A DNA stretch of 21,634 nt from DASYYE01 sp035946955 (lineage in GTDB: Bacteria > Actinomycetota > Actinomycetes > Streptosporangiales > Streptosporangiaceae). The notes under the pieces are model-generated. The model worked only from the letters and a program-made list of their open reading frames with translations, was not told the origin of the DNA and did no database searches. The stretch covers positions 1-21,634 of the forward strand of contig DASYYE010000559.1 in assembly GCA_035946955.1 (NCBI GenBank), given 5' to 3'. The translations under genes were made by a program, and so were the position numbers. Below are positions 7,644-15,752 of the stretch, one piece after another. How positions within the stretch are numbered: the stretch's first letter is position 1; each line of letters opens with the position of its first letter.

Positions 7644-7673
7644 AGTAGAACAGGTTTCACTTCGCTTCCGCAA
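7644..7673 (-). promoter_or_regulatory. Possible sigma-70-type promoter of the alcohol dehydrogenase gene
   Basis: On the minus strand a -35-like TTGCGG (7668-7673) and a -10-like TCTACT (7644-7649) are separated by 18 bp, placing a start about 40 nt before the GTG. This is a match by eye only. Confidence 0.3.
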
Positions 7674-7782
7674 GGCCCACCGCCCCGAAAACAGCAGGTG
7701 ACATTCCTGGGGGTCGTCTCCGGCCCGCGGGAGTAGCCTGACGGAAAGAGCCCACCCCAGGCTGCGAGGCTGGTGAGTACCT

Positions 7783-8595
7783 GTGGCCAAGCAGAAAACC
7801 GCCGCCTTTGACACCACGGTCCCCAACGTCGCCCGCATATACGACTTCTGGCTGGGCGGCAAGGACAACTTCGCCGCCGACCGTGAGGCCGGAAACAAGC
7901 TCATCCGGGCGGTCCCGTATGCCGCGCTGGCGGCACGGGCCAACCGGGCGTTCCTGCGCCGGGTTGTCCGGGTGCTGGCAGCCGAGGAGGGAATCCAGCA
8001 GTTCATCGACGTGGGCACGGGCCTGCCCACGGCCGGGAACGTCCATGAGATAGCGCGCCAGGCGAGGCCCGGAGCCCGGGTCGTCTACGTGGACAACGAC
8101 CCCGTCGTGTGCGCCCACGGGCGCGCGTTGCTCGCCAGCGACGAGACCCAGATCATCGAGGCCGACCTGCGCCACCCGGAAGAGATCATCAACCATCCGC
8201 AGACGCGGGAGCTGATCGACTTCACCCAGCCGTTTGCGCTCATGTTCACGAGCGTCCTGCACTTCGTGCCGGACGATGACGACGTCCGGGCTGTCATCGC
8301 CCGCTTCCGCGATGTCATGGCACCCGGCAGCTACCTCGTCGTGTCCCATGTCTCGCATGAGTCACGCCCGGACGACCTGCGGGCGAAGCAGGCCGCCGAG
8401 GTCTACAGCCAGTCATCGGCCCCGCTGACGCTGCGCAGCGTCGAGACGGTGCGCAGTTTCTTCGACGGCTTCGACCTGATCGAGCCCGGCCTGCCGTGGG
8501 TCTCGGAGTGGCGGCCCAATCCGTCCAACCCGTCCGAGCACGTCAAGGGCGTCACCGAGAGCATGCGCGGCGGCGTCGGGCGCAAGGTCTCCTGA
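7783..8595 (+). CDS. SAM-dependent methyltransferase, PF04672 (SAV2177/DUF574) family
   Basis: This encodes 270 aa, the usual length for this actinobacterial family. The start is GTG 7783, with a weak TGGTGAG at 7771-7777. The family signature NVARIYDFWLGGKDNF is at residues 15-30, SAM-binding motif I FIDVGTGLPT at 74-83, and the acidic loop VYVDNDP at 101-107. Later come IEADLRHPEEII, LMFTSVLHFVPD and the APGSYLVVSHV strand. Members are probable cytosolic methyltransferases, and their substrates are mostly unknown. Neighbours on both sides face away or converge, so it is monocistronic and its context gives no substrate hint. Confidence 0.9.
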   Translation: MAKQKTAAFDTTVPNVARIYDFWLGGKDNFAADREAGNKLIRAVPYAALAARANRAFLRRVVRVLAAEEGIQQFIDVGTGLPTAGNVHEIARQARPGARVVYVDNDPVVCAHGRALLASDETQIIEADLRHPEEIINHPQTRELIDFTQPFALMFTSVLHFVPDDDDVRAVIARFRDVMAPGSYLVVSHVSHESRPDDLRAKQAAEVYSQSSAPLTLRSVETVRSFFDGFDLIEPGLPWVSEWRPNPSNPSEHVKGVTESMRGGVGRKVS

Positions 8596-8613
8596 CCGCG
8601 CGCGGCACGGTCA
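8593..8613. terminator. Small inverted repeat between convergent genes, possible bidirectional terminator
   Basis: TGACCG at 8593-8598 pairs with CGGTCA at 8608-8613. It begins at the methyltransferase stop codon and lies before the end of the patatin-like gene. The stem is only 6 bp. Confidence 0.3.
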
Positions 8614-8631
8614 GCACCAGCCACCCTGGCA

Positions 8632-9477
8632 TCACCCCGGCGCCGGTGACCAGACCGCACCGGCGGCCTCAGCGCAGGATTCCGCCTGGGCCAGGCCTGC
8701 TGCCAGCGCGGGCGCCCACGTGGCAGCGTCGAGGACGTTGGCGCCCATCGCCTCGGCGGCCCGGGCGTCCGGCGAGACCACCCACGTGCGTGCCGCCCCG
8801 ACCTTGGCGAGTTCGGCCTCGAGCGAACCGGTCGGGACCAGGTGCCCGATGGCGTTCAGGACGATGACGGTGGAAGCGCCCTCGGCGAGGTCCGCGTTGG
8901 TGGCAGAACGGATGCCGCCGTCCATGTAGCGGTGCCCGCCGATCGTCACCGGCGGGTAGACGCCAGGGACCGCGCAGCTTGCCGCCACCGCCCGCGGCAG
9001 CGGCACACCGCTGTCGCGGTGCCAGACAGCCAGCTCACCGGTCCCGGTGTCCACCGACGCCACCAGCAGGCGGCGCTGCGGCCACTCCTGGTGGGCGGGC
9101 AACAGCGCGGTGATCCGGCGGATATGCGCGGCCTCATCGCCAGCCGGTGCGGTGACGGCGGCCGCACCTACCCGGCGGCGCGCCGTGAGCGGGTCCAGTT
9201 CCGCGTCGAAGAGCGGGGCCAGTGCGGCCAGGACCGTGTCGAGGTCCGGGGGCGGTGCCGCGGGCGCACCTGCCGCCCTGCTCTCCTGCCGCTCGAGGAG
9301 TGTCCGCAGGTCCGACCTGGACGCCACATGCGAGCCCACGATGGACCCCGCCGATGTGCCAACGACGAGGTCGGCCGTGTAGAGGTCGACGCCTGCCTGC
9401 TGGAGGCCCAGCACCATCCCCGCTTCCCACGCGATGCCGGCGACGCCGCCGGCGCCGAAGACCACAGCCACAGTCAT
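8632..9477 (-). CDS. Patatin-like phospholipase / acyl hydrolase
   Basis: This encodes 281 aa from ATG 9477; an upstream in-frame ATG at 9513 would add 12 residues, but the fold begins at MTVAVVFGAGG. The oxyanion-hole glycine motif GAGGVAG is at residues 8-14, the nucleophile elbow GTSAG at 40-44 (Ser42), and DGG at 186-188 supplies the Asp of the Ser-Asp dyad. PRAVAASCAVPGVYPP precedes it, as in the family. It should hydrolyse lipid acyl esters in the cytosol or at the membrane; no signal peptide or TM segment is seen. It converges with the methyltransferase and diverges from the thioesterase. Confidence 0.85.
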   Translation of the reverse strand: MTVAVVFGAGGVAGIAWEAGMVLGLQQAGVDLYTADLVVGTSAGSIVGSHVASRSDLRTLLERQESRAAGAPAAPPPDLDTVLAALAPLFDAELDPLTARRRVGAAAVTAPAGDEAAHIRRITALLPAHQEWPQRRLLVASVDTGTGELAVWHRDSGVPLPRAVAASCAVPGVYPPVTIGGHRYMDGGIRSATNADLAEGASTVIVLNAIGHLVPTGSLEAELAKVGAARTWVVSPDARAAEAMGANVLDAATWAPALAAGLAQAESCAEAAGAVWSPAPG

Positions 9478-9624
9478 GGGTGGATTCTGCCCTGACCCAC
9501 GCAGTCCTGACATGGCCGGGCCGGCAACGCCGACACACCAGGGGTGGGGCTACCGCAGCAGCCTCCTAGCCAGGCACGGTAGTTTCGCCTCACCGTGATC
9601 ACACTGGAGCCAAGGAGCGCTGAG

Positions 9625-10359
9625 ATGGCAGAGAGCAGTGCGGCTGCCGGTCCCGGGCTCAGCCACTACCCGGTAGCGGGCAGCCCTGCCACCGGCGAGG
9701 ACCCGGCGCTGACCTCACGGCGGGCGGCCATCTCGGAGCTTGGCGACGCCCTCCGGGCGCTGGTCGAGGCGGCCGCTGCCACCGAGGTGCCCGAAGTCAT
9801 CCTCCGCCAGGTGGCCCCCCAGGTGCGCGAGGCCACGGCCGCGCTGAGCCAGCAGACCCGCAAGCGAGCGGACCTGCCGAGCTCGGATGACCTGCTCGGT
9901 GGGTACCGGATGTACAACCCGGTGACCGGCAGGGGCAGCGCCCTGGCCCCGCCCCTGGACATCGAGAGGGACGGCACCCAGGTGACGGGCACCTGCACGC
10001 TCGGCCTGGCTTTCGAAGGACCACCGTCCTATGCGCACGGCGGCGTCAGCGCGACACTGCTCGACCAGTTGCTCGGATACGCGGCGAGCGCGGCAGGACA
10101 CCCAGGCATGACCGTGACGCTGGAGCTGAGGTACCGGGCTCCCGTCCCGTTGCAGACCCCGCTCCGCCTCACGGCCGAGGCCGGCGAGGCCGACGGACGG
10201 CGGATCACCGCGCACGGGGTGATCACGACCGCCGCCGAGCCTGACAAGGTCCTGGTGGAGGCGACCGGAGTGTTCGTCGGGCTGCGCCCTGAGCAGGCTG
10301 CCCGCCTGTTCCGCGCGGTGCAACCCGACGCCACCGACCCCCTCGTCGCGCACGACTGA
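9625..10359 (+). CDS. PaaI-like hotdog-fold thioesterase
   Basis: This encodes 244 aa. ATG 9625 is chosen because AAGGAG at 9612-9617 lies 7 nt upstream; GTG 9595 is in frame but lacks such a site. An N-terminal helical region of about 90 residues precedes a hotdog domain with EGPPSYAHGGVSATLLDQLL (His138-Gly-Gly, Asp147), VTLELRYRAPVPLQTPL and VLVEATGVFVGL. The HGG..A..LD pattern is typical of PaaI/YbgC-type acyl-CoA thioesterases with an acidic catalytic residue. The likely reaction is hydrolysis of an acyl-CoA thioester; the substrate is unknown. It lies just upstream of the GNAT and KstR2-like genes, which may suggest a CoA-thioester pathway. Confidence 0.85.
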   Translation: MAESSAAAGPGLSHYPVAGSPATGEDPALTSRRAAISELGDALRALVEAAAATEVPEVILRQVAPQVREATAALSQQTRKRADLPSSDDLLGGYRMYNPVTGRGSALAPPLDIERDGTQVTGTCTLGLAFEGPPSYAHGGVSATLLDQLLGYAASAAGHPGMTVTLELRYRAPVPLQTPLRLTAEAGEADGRRITAHGVITTAAEPDKVLVEATGVFVGLRPEQAARLFRAVQPDATDPLVAHD

Positions 10360-10440
10360 GGCCACGCCCCGGGCAGCGGAGGTGGAGCTTCCCGGAAATT
10401 GCCTGGCGGCAGGCGGGCCGGCCAGCCTAAGGTCTGCCGA

Positions 10441-11364
10441 ATGGGGATCGTAGTCCGTCCCGTCGCTTCCGACGGGGACTATGAAGCGTGGCGGCAGGTA
10501 CGGCTGGCCGTGGTGCCGTACGAGCGGGCGCCCTCCGTGCCGGAGTTGCGCGAGCGCGCCGGGGACCAGCGGAGCCACTTCCTGGCCGAACTGGACGGCA
10601 GGCTGGCAGGCTCCGGCATTGTCGGCAAGTCTGACCTGGCCGGCCGCGGCTCGCTGGCGGCACGGGTGCTCCCGGCGCACCGCCGCCTCGGAGCCGGGAC
10701 GGCGCTCTTGCGGGTGCTGGCGGAGCAGGCTGCCGCGATGGGGTTCGGCGTTGTCGGTACCAGCATCGATGATCCAGGCTCGCTGCGGTTCGCGGAACGG
10801 TACGGCTTCACCGAGGTGGACCGTGAGGTCGAGCAAGTGCGGGCCATCGGCAACGAGCCCGTGCCGCAGGTTCCCGCCGGTGTAGTGATCGTCCCTGTGA
10901 GCGCCCGGCCGGGACTGTGGCGCTCCGCCTACGAGTCCGTCGGCGTCCAGGCGTTCCAGGACGTGGCCACGATCTCGGCGCTGGATGTCACGCTGGCGGA
11001 ATGGGAGCGCGACTGGATCACCAACCAGGACGCGACGTTCATCGCCCTGGCCGGTGACGAGGTGATCGGCTGCGCCGGGCTGATGCCCGACCCGGACAAC
11101 CCGCAGCGGGCCGAGCACGCGCTGACCGCGGTGCGCAGGGACTGGCGCAGGCGCGGCGTGGCCGCCGCCCTCAAACGCACCACACTCGCCTGGGCGGCAG
11201 CCCATGGGCTCACCGAGGTCTACACCTGGACCCAGCGCGGCAACGACGACATGCGGGCGCTCAATACGCATCTGGGCTTCGTCACCCGCCGGGAGAGCAT
11301 CAGCATGCAGGCGGACCTCCCGCTGACGGCCATGCCTGCCGCCGACGCGAACCCCCGTCCGTAG
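10441..11364 (+). CDS. Tandem GNAT-family N-acetyltransferase
   Basis: This encodes 307 aa with two GNAT domains, each about 150 residues. The N-terminal one has the acetyl-CoA loop HRRLGAGTALLRVL and SLRFAERYGFTEVDRE. The C-terminal one has DWRRRGVAAALKRTTLAWA and DMRALNTHLGFVTRRE. Double-GNAT enzymes often keep only one active site; the second copy looks the more canonical (R/Q-x-x-G-x-A plus N..MRALN..LGF). ATG 10441 has no Shine-Dalgarno site but follows TAAGGT (10428-10433) by 7 bp, as in leaderless actinobacterial transcripts. The acceptor substrate (antibiotic, amine or peptide) is unknown. Confidence 0.85.
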   Translation: MGIVVRPVASDGDYEAWRQVRLAVVPYERAPSVPELRERAGDQRSHFLAELDGRLAGSGIVGKSDLAGRGSLAARVLPAHRRLGAGTALLRVLAEQAAAMGFGVVGTSIDDPGSLRFAERYGFTEVDREVEQVRAIGNEPVPQVPAGVVIVPVSARPGLWRSAYESVGVQAFQDVATISALDVTLAEWERDWITNQDATFIALAGDEVIGCAGLMPDPDNPQRAEHALTAVRRDWRRRGVAAALKRTTLAWAAAHGLTEVYTWTQRGNDDMRALNTHLGFVTRRESISMQADLPLTAMPAADANPRP

Positions 11365-11405
11365 CCTCAGGTGGGGAACGCCGGGGGAGCGGTGATAATA
11401 GCGGC

Positions 11406-12077
11406 ATGAGTTCGCCGAAGAAGCCCCAGGCTGGCCGGGGCGGCGCTGTCGACGGGATGGCCGAGGGCGCCGCCCGGTCCGAACGCCGCGCCCAGATGGT
11501 GCAACTCGCGGGCGAACTCTTCGCGCGCAAGGGCTACCGCGGGACGACCGTGCGCGAGATCGCCGATGCCGCCGGCATCCTCTCGGGCAGCCTGTACTAC
11601 CACTTCGACTCCAAGGAGTCGATCGGCGACGAGATCCTGTCCAGCTTCCTGAACGCGGTCCTCGCGGACTACCGTGCCGCCGTTGCCTCCGGCAGCAACC
11701 CCCGTGAGGTGATCGAGCAGATCGTCCGCTCGACCAGCCGGACCTTGGTCCGGCACCAGGCGGCGCTGGCGATGCTCGAAAACGACTGGAACTACTTCAG
11801 CACCCAGCCCAGGTTCAGCTACCTGCGCAAGGCGCTGGCGGAGATCGAGCGGACCTGGGTCTCCCAGCTCGACCTCGGCAAGCAGGCCGGCCTGTTCCGC
11901 GCCGACCTCAACCCGAAGCTCACCTACCGGCTGCTCCGTGACGTGCTGTGGATCACGGCACAGTGGCGCCGGCCAGGCGGGGTCAGCACCGACGAGGTGG
12001 TGCAGGAGTTCCTCCGGCTACTCTTCAACGGGATCTCCGCGCCCGCCGCCGAGGCTGTCCAGCCAGGGGCGGCCTGA
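11406..12077 (+). CDS. TetR/AcrR-family regulator, KstR2-like
   Basis: This encodes 223 aa. The N-terminal helix-turn-helix contains GTTVREIADAAGILSGSLYY at about residues 46-65 followed by HFDSKE. The C-terminal half has the stretch STQPRFSYLRKALAEIERTW, then GLFRADLNPKLTYRLLRDVL and RRPGGVSTDEVVQEFLRLL. This closely follows the layout I remember for KstR2, the mycobacterial repressor of cholesterol ring catabolism that responds to a CoA-thioester ligand. The start has no Shine-Dalgarno site; GATAAT at 11394-11399 sits 6 bp before ATG, suggesting a leaderless message. The downstream SDR operon carries a KstR2-type site, so it is the likely regulator of that operon. Confidence 0.85.
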   Translation: MSSPKKPQAGRGGAVDGMAEGAARSERRAQMVQLAGELFARKGYRGTTVREIADAAGILSGSLYYHFDSKESIGDEILSSFLNAVLADYRAAVASGSNPREVIEQIVRSTSRTLVRHQAALAMLENDWNYFSTQPRFSYLRKALAEIERTWVSQLDLGKQAGLFRADLNPKLTYRLLRDVLWITAQWRRPGGVSTDEVVQEFLRLLFNGISAPAAEAVQPGAA

Positions 12078-12123
12078 GCCCCGGTACACCCATGCCAGCC
12101 TCGCAAGGCCAGCGCGTCCTGTG

Positions 12124-12150
12124 TAGTCTCCTACCAAGCAAGCGTTTGGT
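12124..12150 (+). promoter_or_regulatory. Candidate KstR2-type operator with overlapping promoter
   Basis: AGCAAGCGTTTGGT at 12137-12150 fits the published KstR2 box AnCAAGnnCTTGnT at every fixed position but one (T for C at the ninth base). A -10-like TAGTCT at 12124-12129 places the site over the expected transcription start, 37 bp before the SDR start codon. The -35 region is poor. Confidence 0.55.
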
Positions 12151-12187
12151 TGACACGCTCGTTCACTGGGCACGGAGGTGAGGCGGA

Positions 12188-12949
12188 ATGGGCCGGCTCG
12201 ACGGCAAGGTCGCGCTCATCACCGGAGGCGCCCGGGGCATGGGCAAGTCGCATGTGCGCCACTTCGTCGCCGAGGGTGCCCAGGTGGTGTTCGGTGACGT
12301 GCTGGACGACAAGGGTGCCGCGGTGGCCGCCAAGCTCCCCGCGGGGTCGTGCCGCTACATCCACCACGACGTTACGAGCGAGGCGCAGTGGGCTGGCGCG
12401 GTGGGGACCGCGCTCGCGGAGTTCGGCAAGCTCGACGTGCTGGTCAACAACGCGGGCGTGCTGAAGTCCGCGCCGATCGCGGAGATGCCGCTCGCTGACT
12501 TCCGGCAGGTCATGGACATCAACGCCATCGGCTGCTGGCTCGGCATGAAAACGGTCATCGAACCGATGACCGCCGCGGGCGGCGGGTCGATCATCAACAT
12601 CTCCTCGATCGAGGGGTTCGCCGGGGCCGCCGGGCTCTCGGCCTATACGGCCAGCAAGTTCGCGGTCCGGGGGATGACCAAGGCCGCCGCGCAGGAACTC
12701 GGCAAGTTCGGCATCCGGGTCAACTCCGTCCACCCGGGCGGGGTCATGACCAGCATGGTCCTCGCCCAGGCCGAGTCCTACGACCACGCCGACGGTGACG
12801 CCTTCATCAAGTCACTGCCGCTGGCCCGCTTCGCCGAGCCCATCGAGATATCTCGGCTGGTAGCGTTCCTCGCCTCGGATGAGTCGTCCTACTCGACCGG
12901 CAGCGAGTTCACCGCCGACGGCGGGATACTCTCCGGACCTGGCTACTGA
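12188..12949 (+). CDS. SDR oxidoreductase, 3-alpha(20-beta)-hydroxysteroid dehydrogenase-like
   Basis: This encodes 253 aa. ATG 12188 follows GGAGGTGAGG at 12174-12183. It has the classical SDR features: TGGARGMG at 12-19, Asp37 after beta-2 (FGDV), which selects NAD(H), NNAG at 87-90, NISS at 137-140, and catalytic Tyr153-x-x-x-Lys157 in YTASK. The segments MGKSHVRHFVAEGAQVVFGD, IGCWLGMKTVIEPM and RVNSVHPGGVMTSM resemble the Streptomyces 3-alpha(20-beta)-HSD / FabG3 group. It likely interconverts a hydroxyl and a keto group on a steroid or similar ring. It lies downstream of the KstR2-like gene and operator and is the first gene of a probable operon. Confidence 0.85.
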   Translation: MGRLDGKVALITGGARGMGKSHVRHFVAEGAQVVFGDVLDDKGAAVAAKLPAGSCRYIHHDVTSEAQWAGAVGTALAEFGKLDVLVNNAGVLKSAPIAEMPLADFRQVMDINAIGCWLGMKTVIEPMTAAGGGSIINISSIEGFAGAAGLSAYTASKFAVRGMTKAAAQELGKFGIRVNSVHPGGVMTSMVLAQAESYDHADGDAFIKSLPLARFAEPIEISRLVAFLASDESSYSTGSEFTADGGILSGPGY

Positions 12950-12985
12950 CCACACCGGCCCGCATGAACGGGAGGCCCCTTCACC

Positions 12986-13945
12986 ATGGCTGAGGCGTTG
13001 ACCTTGGACGGCGCAGCGGCGGTCGTCACCGGCGCGGGCAACGGGCTCGGCCGCGCGGAGGCGCTCGCGCTCGCGCGGGCCGGTGCCCGGCTCGTGCTCA
13101 ACGACCTGCCGGGCGACGCGGTGGAGTCGGTCGCCGAGGAGATCCGCGCGGACGGCGGGCAGGCCGTTGTCAGCGCGGGAGACGTCAGTGAGTGGCAGAC
13201 CGGCCAGCAACTGGTGGACGCGGCGGTCGAGGAGTTCGGCCGGCTGGACATCCTGGTGAACAACGCGGGGGTGCTGCGGGACCGGATGGTCTTCGGGATG
13301 TCCGCCGAAGAGTGGGACACGGTCATCCGGGTGCACCTGCGCGGCCACTTCGTGACCACCCGCTTCGCCACCGCGTACTGGCGGGAGCAGAGCAAGCAGA
13401 CGGGAGCCCCTGTCTACGCCCGGATCGTGAACACCTCCTCCGAGGCGTTCCTGCTCGGCTCCGCCGGTCAGCCCAACTACGCCGCCGCCAAAGCAGGGAT
13501 CGTCGCGCTGACCGTCACCACCGCGCGCAGTTGCGCCCGCTACGGCGTGGCGGCCAACGCGATCTGCCCACGGGCGCGCACGGACATGACGGCTGGTCTC
13601 ATGGGCGAGGCCCCAGAGGGTGATGTGGTGGACCCGCTCGCCCCGGAGCATGTCGCCCCGCTCGTGGTGTACCTGGCAGGGCCGGCGGCCGGGATCAACG
13701 GCGAGGTGTTCGTCGTCCACGGGGGAGTCGCCGCCGTGATGGAGCCGCCCAGGGTCCGCGCCACGTTCTTCGCCGCGGACCACGGCTCGCCCGACGGCAT
13801 GTGGACTCTGGAGTCGGTGGGCCAGGCGCTGGACACGGTGTTCGGCCGCGGCCTTCCCTCAGCTGGCTTCGCCTGCGAAGACACGCTCGCCCTTGCCGCC
13901 GAGACCATCGGCTTCGGCGCTGCGGGCCAGGGCCGGCAAGGATGA
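12986..13945 (+). CDS. SDR oxidoreductase, HSD17B4/Hsd4A-like subgroup
   Basis: This encodes 319 aa. ATG 12986 is preceded by GGAGG at 12971-12975 and lies 36 bp after the first SDR, so the two are probably cotranscribed. TGAGNGLG is at 15-22, Asp40 (VLND) favours NAD+, NNAGVLRDRM starts at 92, and Tyr165-x-x-x-Lys169 (YAAAK) is catalytic with Ser152. The NNAGVLRDRM form, the longer length and the C-terminal tail of about 60 residues past the core match the SDR domains of 17-beta-HSD4/3-hydroxyacyl-CoA dehydrogenase type found in steroid side-chain and ring degradation. The exact substrate is not shown. The stop is followed by the tandem 21-bp repeat. Confidence 0.85.
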   Translation: MAEALTLDGAAAVVTGAGNGLGRAEALALARAGARLVLNDLPGDAVESVAEEIRADGGQAVVSAGDVSEWQTGQQLVDAAVEEFGRLDILVNNAGVLRDRMVFGMSAEEWDTVIRVHLRGHFVTTRFATAYWREQSKQTGAPVYARIVNTSSEAFLLGSAGQPNYAAAKAGIVALTVTTARSCARYGVAANAICPRARTDMTAGLMGEAPEGDVVDPLAPEHVAPLVVYLAGPAAGINGEVFVVHGGVAAVMEPPRVRATFFAADHGSPDGMWTLESVGQALDTVFGRGLPSAGFACEDTLALAAETIGFGAAGQGRQG

Positions 13946-13976
13946 GCCGGAGCCGAGCCGGGTGCCCGGGACGGCG

Positions 13977-14018
13977 GAGTGGACCAGGCCGATGAAAGAG
14001 TGGACCAGGCCGATGAAA
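13977..14018 (+). repeat. Perfect 21-bp tandem duplication at the start of the PPOX gene
   Basis: Units at 13977-13997 and 13998-14018 are identical, begin GAGTGGACCAGG and each contain an ATG (13992, 14013). In the PPOX reading frame each codes EWTRPMK, so the duplication doubles the possible start codon. Confidence 0.9.
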
Positions 14019-14462
14019 CAGCGCGACCAGGTAGCCATGACCCCCGCGGAGATCGCCATCCTGCTGGCGGAGTCCCGCAAGCTCCAGCTGGCCACGATCA
14101 ACCCGGACGGCACCCCGCACCTGGTCACCATGTTCTACGCGCTGCTCGGCGGACAGATCGCGTTCTGGACCTACCGCTCCTCCCAGAAGGCCTGCAACCT
14201 GGCCCGTGACCCCCGGGTGACCTGCCTGGTCGAGAAGGGCGAGGACTACTTCGAGTTGCGCGGCGTCCAGTTGAACGGCGTCGTCCGCACCGTGACCGAC
14301 CCTGCTGAGGTCGCCGCCATCGGGGGCCGCATCGCCGCCAGCCTCCCGGATCTCCCCGGCGATGCCCTCGCCGACTATGTGGCGCAGGCCGCCCGCAAGC
14401 GCGTCGGCTTCATCGTCGAGCCCACCCGTCTCGCCTCCTGGGACCACCGCAAGCTCCGCTGA
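14013..14462 (+). CDS. Pyridoxamine 5'-phosphate oxidase-like (PPOX) flavin/F420-binding protein
   Basis: This encodes 149 aa from ATG 14013. That start is preferred because homologues commonly begin with a short RDQI.M segment, here QRDQVAM, before the domain; ATG 14038 and ATG 13992 are alternatives, and none has a strong ribosome-binding site. Domain landmarks are LQLATINPDGTPHLVTMFYA, FWTYRSSQKACNLARDPRVT, LVEKGEDYFELRGVQL and RVGFIVEPTRLASWDHRKL. This is the split beta-barrel fold of actinobacterial FMN- or F420-dependent oxidoreductases. It follows two SDR genes on the same strand, 67 bp after the second, and may act in the same pathway. Cofactor and substrate are not determined. Confidence 0.85.
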   Translation: MKQRDQVAMTPAEIAILLAESRKLQLATINPDGTPHLVTMFYALLGGQIAFWTYRSSQKACNLARDPRVTCLVEKGEDYFELRGVQLNGVVRTVTDPAEVAAIGGRIAASLPDLPGDALADYVAQAARKRVGFIVEPTRLASWDHRKLR

Positions 14463-14495
14463 CTAGCTGGGCCGGGCTGCCCTTGGAGAGCACAC

Positions 14496-15668
14496 TCAGC
14501 TGCGGGCGTAGCGGAGGAAGTACCGCTGGACGAGTCGGCCCACGCCTTGGGCCTGGGGGACAGCGTGGGCGCCGTTGCTGGAGGCGTTCTTCGACACGAT
14601 GGCGCTCTCCGGCCGGTCCAGGCATGTGAAGTTGCCGGCCAGGCGGGTTGGGGTGAAGGTGGCTGTGTTGGTGACCAGAACCCCGGGCACCATCCCCCAG
14701 ACCCCCAGACCGATCTGTTTCGCGTGCAGGTAGTCGAAGAAAGCCGGCACCCAGGCGCCGGGGTCCGGGCCGCACGAGCCGTGTTTGGGCCGGCTCGAGG
14801 TGGCCCACTCGTCGACGAGCACCGGCACGGTGCCGGCTTCCTGGCCGAAGCTGCTGCTCCAGTCGGCATGTGACGTCTGGCCGTAGGGATGTACAGCGTA
14901 GGCGAGGTTGGTACCGGTGATGCGGTGGCTGGGCACCCCGCTGAGAGCCTCGGCGGCCAGCGGTCCCTCGACGATGATCAGGTTAGTGTCACCAGCGGCA
15001 GCCCGGACGGCGGTGACCAGTTGCTGCATGCCGATGTACTCGCGGCCGGCCACCGTGCCGCCGTCCTGCCAGGTGCCCCAGACATCAGAGGTGTGCAGCC
15101 GGGGCTCGTTGAAGACGTCGAACCACACCCGCGGGTTGTGGTCGTAAGCCGGGGCGAGCACCTGCCAGAACCGGACCGTCTGCTGTGTCGGGCCGCCTGC
15201 TGGCTGGTGACCCGACCACCGCTCGGTCTGCGCACACAAGATGACGTCGTTGTCGTAGCTGAGCGCGAGCCGCACTTCGCTGCGCACGGCAGCCAGGTAC
15301 GAGGCGTTGTAGGGGGTCGCTGACAGCAAGTTGGCCGGGGCGACCATGAGCCGCACGTAGCTGGTGCACCACGTGGTGATGGCGGCCGTGATCTGGCGGC
15401 GGTCCTGGGCTTCCTGAGCCTGCCAGTCCCTGAGCGCGAGGCCGAACACAGTGATCCCGTAAGGGACCATCACCCGGCCGTGGGTGTCGAGCAGGCGGTT
15501 GCCGGAGGTATGCGAGAAGACCGGGTTCGCGGGATCGGGTGCGGAGCAGCGCCCGACGGGAACTGGCGGTTGCGCGGATGAGTGCGAGGCCCGGCACGCC
15601 GACACGCTGGCCGTCGCCAGTAAGGCGCCGATGACCGCGACCGCGGACCGGCAGCACCTGGTTTTCAT
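14496..15668 (-). CDS. Lipoprotein glycoside hydrolase, GH5-like (cellulase superfamily)
   Basis: This encodes 390 aa. ATG 15668 has GGAGAG about 9 nt upstream. The signal peptide ends in a lipobox VSAC with Cys25, so the protein is probably anchored to the outer face of the membrane. A (beta/alpha)8 GH5 fold is indicated by the order of conserved residues: Arg106 region (SYVRLMVA), acid/base Glu188 in FDVFNEP, His260-Pro-Tyr in YAVHPYG, and nucleophile Glu287 in PVLVDEWA, then a late Trp in GVWGM. It probably hydrolyses a beta-glucan or beta-mannan. Its start lies 84 bp beyond the end of the sigma/anti-sigma pair on the same strand, so it may belong to that operon. Confidence 0.85.
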   Translation of the reverse strand: MKTRCCRSAVAVIGALLATASVSACRASHSSAQPPVPVGRCSAPDPANPVFSHTSGNRLLDTHGRVMVPYGITVFGLALRDWQAQEAQDRRQITAAITTWCTSYVRLMVAPANLLSATPYNASYLAAVRSEVRLALSYDNDVILCAQTERWSGHQPAGGPTQQTVRFWQVLAPAYDHNPRVWFDVFNEPRLHTSDVWGTWQDGGTVAGREYIGMQQLVTAVRAAAGDTNLIIVEGPLAAEALSGVPSHRITGTNLAYAVHPYGQTSHADWSSSFGQEAGTVPVLVDEWATSSRPKHGSCGPDPGAWVPAFFDYLHAKQIGLGVWGMVPGVLVTNTATFTPTRLAGNFTCLDRPESAIVSKNASSNGAHAVPQAQGVGRLVQRYFLRYARS

Positions 15669-15752
15669 GCCAGTGTGCTCTCCATGCGGAAGTGGCTCAA
15701 ACCCTCGTAACCGACGCGTGTCCCGGGCGATGCCGTTGCCAGCTAGGCGGTA

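Noticed and set aside
7699..7739. TGACAT and TAGCCT as a promoter of the methyltransferase gene
   Set aside because: The spacing of 29 bp is too long for a sigma-70-type promoter.
9715..11271. 518-codon minus-strand open frame opposite the thioesterase and GNAT genes
   Set aside because: It spans two plus-strand genes with clear motifs and is rich in Arg, Gly and Ala with no recognisable domain; a high-GC artefact.
12150..12155. TTGACA as a -35 box for the first SDR gene
   Set aside because: A -10 element 17 bp downstream would fall on the Shine-Dalgarno site; TAGTCT at 12124 is the better -10 candidate.
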